NCBI GenBank assembly: GCA_017856455.1
Contig: JAFMEZ010000010.1
Span: forward strand, 1 to 46,370
Direction of reading: 5' to 3'
DNA: 46,370 nucleotides
From: Parafilimonas sp.
GTDB taxonomy: Bacteria; Bacteroidota; Bacteroidia; Chitinophagales; Chitinophagaceae
Shown here: positions 43,258 through 46,370 of the stretch, piece after piece
Numbering within the stretch: position 1 is the first letter of the stretch
How the letters are laid out: each line of letters opens with the position of its first letter
Position numbers and translations under genes: made by a program
Notes under the pieces: generated by a model
What the model saw: the letters and a program-made list of their open reading frames with translations, nothing else
Databases searched by the model: none
Told to the model about the DNA's origin: nothing

Positions 43258-44694
43258 TTATTGTTTTGGAACAGGCGGTGGACCATCTGGTAACATCGCC
43301 TTCCAAACTTCATTGCCTTTTCTTTTTTCAAATTCTGCACGGATTTCTTTTCTCAGTGTTTCGTTTTCGAAAAGATCCACCATCGTTGTACCCAAGGACT
43401 TTGCTGCAAACAACATGCCTTTATGACCAATACTCATTCCTCCACATGCAACAACTACCCATGAGTGCCATGGCGATTTATATGGGGCAGTAGCTGCATT
43501 CAATGTGATTTCAGGAACGATATAACTGATGTCGCCTACATCTGTAGAGCCTCCGCTTGGATCAGCTTTTGTTTCTTCTAATGGTTTGATGCTACCATCT
43601 ATACCTAAAGCCTCTGCTCCATATTCTTTCATGATTTTATCTGCAAATGCTTTTTCTTCATTGGTATAAGTAACAGGACCAACAATTTCCATATTCTTGT
43701 GAAGTGTTTTTGCACCCGTTTCATTCACTAATAATTCATACAATCCATTTTCCATTTCAAACGATACATTGGTTCTTGTCATTTGTGCTGCTCCTTTTGC
43801 AACTTCTTTCATTCTTTCTTCCACCTCTGCCACACCACTTCTTTTTGAATCCCTGATCCATATCCAAACACTTGCTTCATCAGGAATCACGTTCGGAACA
43901 TTTCCAGCTTGTTTATATACATAATGTATTCTCACGCTCGGCTTCACATGTTCGCGCATAAAGTTCATTCCGATGTTGAACAATTCAGCAGCATCCAAAG
44001 CGCTTTTGCCATTCCATGGATCGGCCGCAGCATGTGCACTTTTTCCTTTGAACTTTACTGTATAGCTCACGATTGCCTGCGTACTTTGCATGTTGGCCTT
44101 GTTCTCATAATCAGGATGCCAATCGAGACAAACATCCAAATCATTGAAAACGCCTGCTCTTGCCATGTATACTTTACCAGCGAGATCTTCTTCAGCTGGT
44201 GTACCATAAAAACGCACAGTGCCTTTCAGTTTTCCTGATGCAATCAGTTCTTTCACTGCTACCGCCGCACCCAAACTTGCTGCTCCGAACATATTGTGTC
44301 CACATCCATGTCCTGCTGCACCTGCATTCAACGCTTCTTTTGTTGGTTGTGCTTTCTGTGAGAGTCCGGGTAATGCATCAAACTCACCCAAGATTCCAAT
44401 GATTGGTTTACCCGATCCATATTCTGCAATAAATGCAGTGGGTATATCAGCAATATTGCGTGTTACTTTAAATCCCTTTTTCTCAGCATATGCTGAAAGT
44501 ACTTTTGCTGACTGCTGTTCTTTCATTGCAATTTCTGCGAAAGACCAAACCTGATCACTCAGTGTAATCAATTCTTTTTCCTGATTGACAATTGAGTTCA
44601 ATACAGATTGTTTGTTTACGGGAACTGTTTTATTTTCTTGTGCATGAGTGCCAATAGCCATCAATACAAAAAAAATTGTCAGTAATTTTTTCAT
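43258..44694 (-). CDS. Exported M20-family amidohydrolase (AbgB-like)
   Basis: Peptidase/amidohydrolase of the M20D group. Signal peptide: MKKLLTIFFVLMAIGTHA. Metal-binding features include GILGEFDALPGLSQ, GAAGHGCGHNMFGAASLGA and the FYGTPAEEDLAGK loop, and later KSAHAAADPWNGKSAL in the dimerisation domain. It resembles p-aminobenzoyl-glutamate utilisation subunit B; related enzymes cleave indole-acetyl or hippurate amides. The signal peptide makes it periplasmic, unlike E. coli AbgB. The length is 478 aa. It forms a minus-strand run with a GDPD-like gene and an M28 peptidase. Confidence 0.88.
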   Translation of the reverse strand: MKKLLTIFFVLMAIGTHAQENKTVPVNKQSVLNSIVNQEKELITLSDQVWSFAEIAMKEQQSAKVLSAYAEKKGFKVTRNIADIPTAFIAEYGSGKPIIGILGEFDALPGLSQKAQPTKEALNAGAAGHGCGHNMFGAASLGAAVAVKELIASGKLKGTVRFYGTPAEEDLAGKVYMARAGVFNDLDVCLDWHPDYENKANMQSTQAIVSYTVKFKGKSAHAAADPWNGKSALDAAELFNIGMNFMREHVKPSVRIHYVYKQAGNVPNVIPDEASVWIWIRDSKRSGVAEVEERMKEVAKGAAQMTRTNVSFEMENGLYELLVNETGAKTLHKNMEIVGPVTYTNEEKAFADKIMKEYGAEALGIDGSIKPLEETKADPSGGSTDVGDISYIVPEITLNAATAPYKSPWHSWVVVACGGMSIGHKGMLFAAKSLGTTMVDLFENETLRKEIRAEFEKRKGNEVWKAMLPDGPPPVPKQ

Positions 44695-44706
44695 ATCATT
44701 TAAGTT

Positions 44707-45465
44707 TTACTGTTTTAAAAATTTACCAAGTTGTTCAATATGATCGGTGTTGATGAAGTCGGCATTAACCTCCATCAGTGTTTTCCAACTCTGTTCTGTA
44801 TCTGGAGTAGCCCAAAAGCGAAATGGTTTTTTCATTTTATGTGATGCGCTTACTGCATCAATCATTTTTTTCTTTTCTTCTTCCTTGATTGTTCCCTCTC
44901 CTTTCCACAAAGAAAATTTATAAAATGCTTCGCTGATGAGTGCAACTTTTTCCAGCGATTGTTGATTGTAAATTTCTGTTGGTCTTCCATCAAAATAAAT
45001 GAATGAAGGGTAATGGATATAATCATCTGGCTTCGGGCGATTGCCGCTTACAGCGATGATGATATTTTTATTCTTTATGATGGATGGGTATGCTTGCAAT
45101 TGACTAACCAATGCATCAAGAGAAGCTTTTGCTTCGGTTTTGATATCAATCAGTAAATATAATTTATGCTGCTTGGGGTAAATATGTTTTGATAATTGCA
45201 GAAGTTTATTGATGGGTTCAAGGTATAGTTTAGAAAGGGTTCTTTCTGATTGAATATCTTTTGCATCATGTGCGACATAGATATTTCCATCTTTCAACCA
45301 TATGTCTGCTTCAATTGATCCAAATTGATGTTGATAGGCTAAGCTGAATGGCAAAGCCTGTTCATAATCATTATGTGAATGGGCATTGAAGCTGGTATAT
45401 GTTTTTTGTGCCTGTGCAGAAACAATTGAAAAACAAAGAACAAATACGAGCAACTTTTTCATCAT
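44707..45465 (-). CDS. Exported GDPD/PI-PLC-like phosphodiesterase family protein
   Basis: A 252-aa protein with a signal peptide (MMKKLLVFVLCFSIVSAQAQ). The start of the mature part, NAHSHNDYEQ, with GSIEADIWLKDGNIYVAHD, fits the TIM-barrel glycerophosphodiester phosphodiesterase/PI-PLC-like group: the HN pair, E and D of EAD, and the H of AHD form the expected metal/catalytic cluster. The substrate is unknown. It lies 12 nt upstream of the M20 gene in transcription order, and its ATG overlaps the stop of the M28 gene (TAATG on the minus strand). Confidence 0.83.
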   Translation of the reverse strand: MMKKLLVFVLCFSIVSAQAQKTYTSFNAHSHNDYEQALPFSLAYQHQFGSIEADIWLKDGNIYVAHDAKDIQSERTLSKLYLEPINKLLQLSKHIYPKQHKLYLLIDIKTEAKASLDALVSQLQAYPSIIKNKNIIIAVSGNRPKPDDYIHYPSFIYFDGRPTEIYNQQSLEKVALISEAFYKFSLWKGEGTIKEEEKKKMIDAVSASHKMKKPFRFWATPDTEQSWKTLMEVNADFINTDHIEQLGKFLKQ

Positions 45466-46370
45466 TATCTTTTCAATGAAGATGTATCAACGCGTGAAGG
45501 TGTTTCTGTACCGGCAACGATACCTCTTGAACTCAATGCGATAGCCTTGATGATTTCATTCATGTTTTTTAAATCAAGTGTGCCAATTTCATCACTGGCT
45601 TTGTGATAGTTTGGTTCACTGTCCATTTTTGATGTAGAGATGGTATGTGCAGGAACACCTAATCTTGCGAGTGTTGCATTGTCTGATCTGTAAAAAAGTT
45701 GTTGATCTGGATAAGGATCAGGTTGGAATGTAAAAGAAGTGCCCGTTAAATTCTTTTGAAGGATTTCACCCATATTGGTTTTTTCATAACCGGTAATATA
45801 TGCTGAATTCTTACCCCATTTACTCTCTGTTCCAATCATTTCAATATTGAACATGGCAACTACTTGCGCGGGATCGAATTGCTTTGAAAAATAGGTTGCA
45901 CCGAATCCACCCATTTCTTCTGCATTGAAGGCAGCGAATATCAATGTTCTTTCGTTGTTGTTGAGTTTTTTGAAATACTTGGCCAGCATGATCATTGCTG
46001 TGGTTCCTGCTGCATCATCGTTTGCACCATTAAAGATGCTATCATTGTTTTGCATGTTGCGGCTGCTGATGCCGATATGATCAAAATGTCCGGAGAAGAT
46101 TACATATTCATTCGGCTTTGATTTACCGGGGATTACTCCAACTACATTTGAGAGTTTTACCTGTTCGCCTTCCTGAGTAAGGTCAAATGTAAAAATGGTG
46201 CGCTTGTTGGCATTCATTTTTTTCACCATTGAAAAAGTTTGCAAGTATGAATCTCCGTTATTCCACTTTTGGAGTCCAATTTTTTCAAATTCATCTGCAA
46301 TGAAAGCAGCAGCTTTTTCATTGCCTGCAGAAAAAGCTCTTCTGCCTTGCATATCATCTGCAGATAGAAT
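45465..46370 (-). CDS. M28-family metallopeptidase, 5' end outside the window
   Basis: The frame remains open to the window edge, and DDMQGRRAFSAGNEKAAAFIA matches the N-terminal helix of the other M28 protein (SDELQGRRAG), so the Met at 46352 is internal and the true start is missing. Visible metal-site residues: GHFDHIGI, NGANDDAAGT, FNAEEMGG, IEMIGT and YHKASDE, a complete set. There is no PDZ domain; the chain ends 295 residues after that Met. It heads a minus-strand operon with the GDPD-like and M20 genes. It is likely exported, but the signal peptide is not visible. Confidence 0.88.
   Translation of the reverse strand: MLSADDMQGRRAFSAGNEKAAAFIADEFEKIGLQKWNNGDSYLQTFSMVKKMNANKRTIFTFDLTQEGEQVKLSNVVGVIPGKSKPNEYVIFSGHFDHIGISSRNMQNNDSIFNGANDDAAGTTAMIMLAKYFKKLNNNERTLIFAAFNAEEMGGFGATYFSKQFDPAQVVAMFNIEMIGTESKWGKNSAYITGYEKTNMGEILQKNLTGTSFTFQPDPYPDQQLFYRSDNATLARLGVPAHTISTSKMDSEPNYHKASDEIGTLDLKNMNEIIKAIALSSRGIVAGTETPSRVDTSSLKR

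Noticed and set aside
1-46370. tRNA, rRNA, CRISPR, IS, prophage or defence island
   Set aside because: None was found by eye; the gene content is housekeeping and envelope functions. A tRNAscan-SE or covariance search would be the decisive check for small RNAs.

Overview
The window comes from a Bacteroidota chromosome, most likely family Chitinophagaceae or a close relative. Evidence: AT-rich DNA; Bacteroidota-specific families (DUF2480, the [IL]PExxxVDY family, a Rho with an acidic/basic low-complexity insertion); promoters of the TTTG-N19-TAnnTTTG type instead of sigma70 boxes; and almost no Shine-Dalgarno sequences. It is ordinary chromosomal sequence: I see no rRNA, tRNA, IS element, prophage or CRISPR array. 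Genes are packed tightly on both strands in short operons. All nine convergent gene pairs end within 2 nt of each other or overlap at their stops.

Layout. 0-8.2 kb: GMC oxidoreductase, inositol-phosphatase-like enzyme, thiL, nitrilase-fold amidase, recX, dnaN, membrane fatty acid/sterol hydroxylase, kdsB, DUF2480. 8.3-10.4 kb: large PpiD/SurA-like periplasmic foldase. 10.41-10.86 kb: the only gene-free stretch over 300 bp. It holds a perfect DnaA box, four TGTG boxes spaced exactly 10 bp apart, several inverted repeats and an AT-rich tract, so it is a candidate replication origin. 10.86-12.25 kb: two unrecognised low-GC genes coupled to a HAD phosphatase. 12.2-18.6 kb: feoB, an exported M28-PDZ peptidase with an [IL]PExxxVDY protein, and selD-mnmH (selenouridine in tRNA) downstream of rho. 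20.4-26.9 kb: asnS, universal stress protein, DUF3089 lipoprotein, 2-oxoglutarate/Fe(II)-type oxygenase, chromate transporter, nadD, feoA. 26.9-30 kb: ybeY, an exported CAP-domain protein bracketed by two parS-like sites, and mnmG. 30-35.8 kb: Crp/Fnr regulator, exported DsrE protein, sulfatase, and the opposing kdsD-manC-aminotransferase operon. 35.9-46.4 kb: recQ, a two-component system, an exported DUF1684 protein, a Na+/solute symporter and three exported hydrolases, the last cut by the window end.

Together, dnaN, mnmG, two ParB-type parS sites and a DnaA-box-bearing intergenic region suggest an origin-proximal segment. The genes serve replication and repair (dnaN, recX, recQ), translation and tRNA modification (asnS, mnmG, mnmH, ybeY), envelope sugars (kdsB, kdsD, manC), ferrous iron uptake (feoA, feoB) and periplasmic or extracellular hydrolysis (M28, M20, sulfatase, GDPD-like, CAP). 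The items most worth a second look are the parS-CAP-parS arrangement, the candidate origin with its 10-bp-phased array, and two heptad-phased intergenic repeats. All calls were made by eye; no alignment or database search was run.
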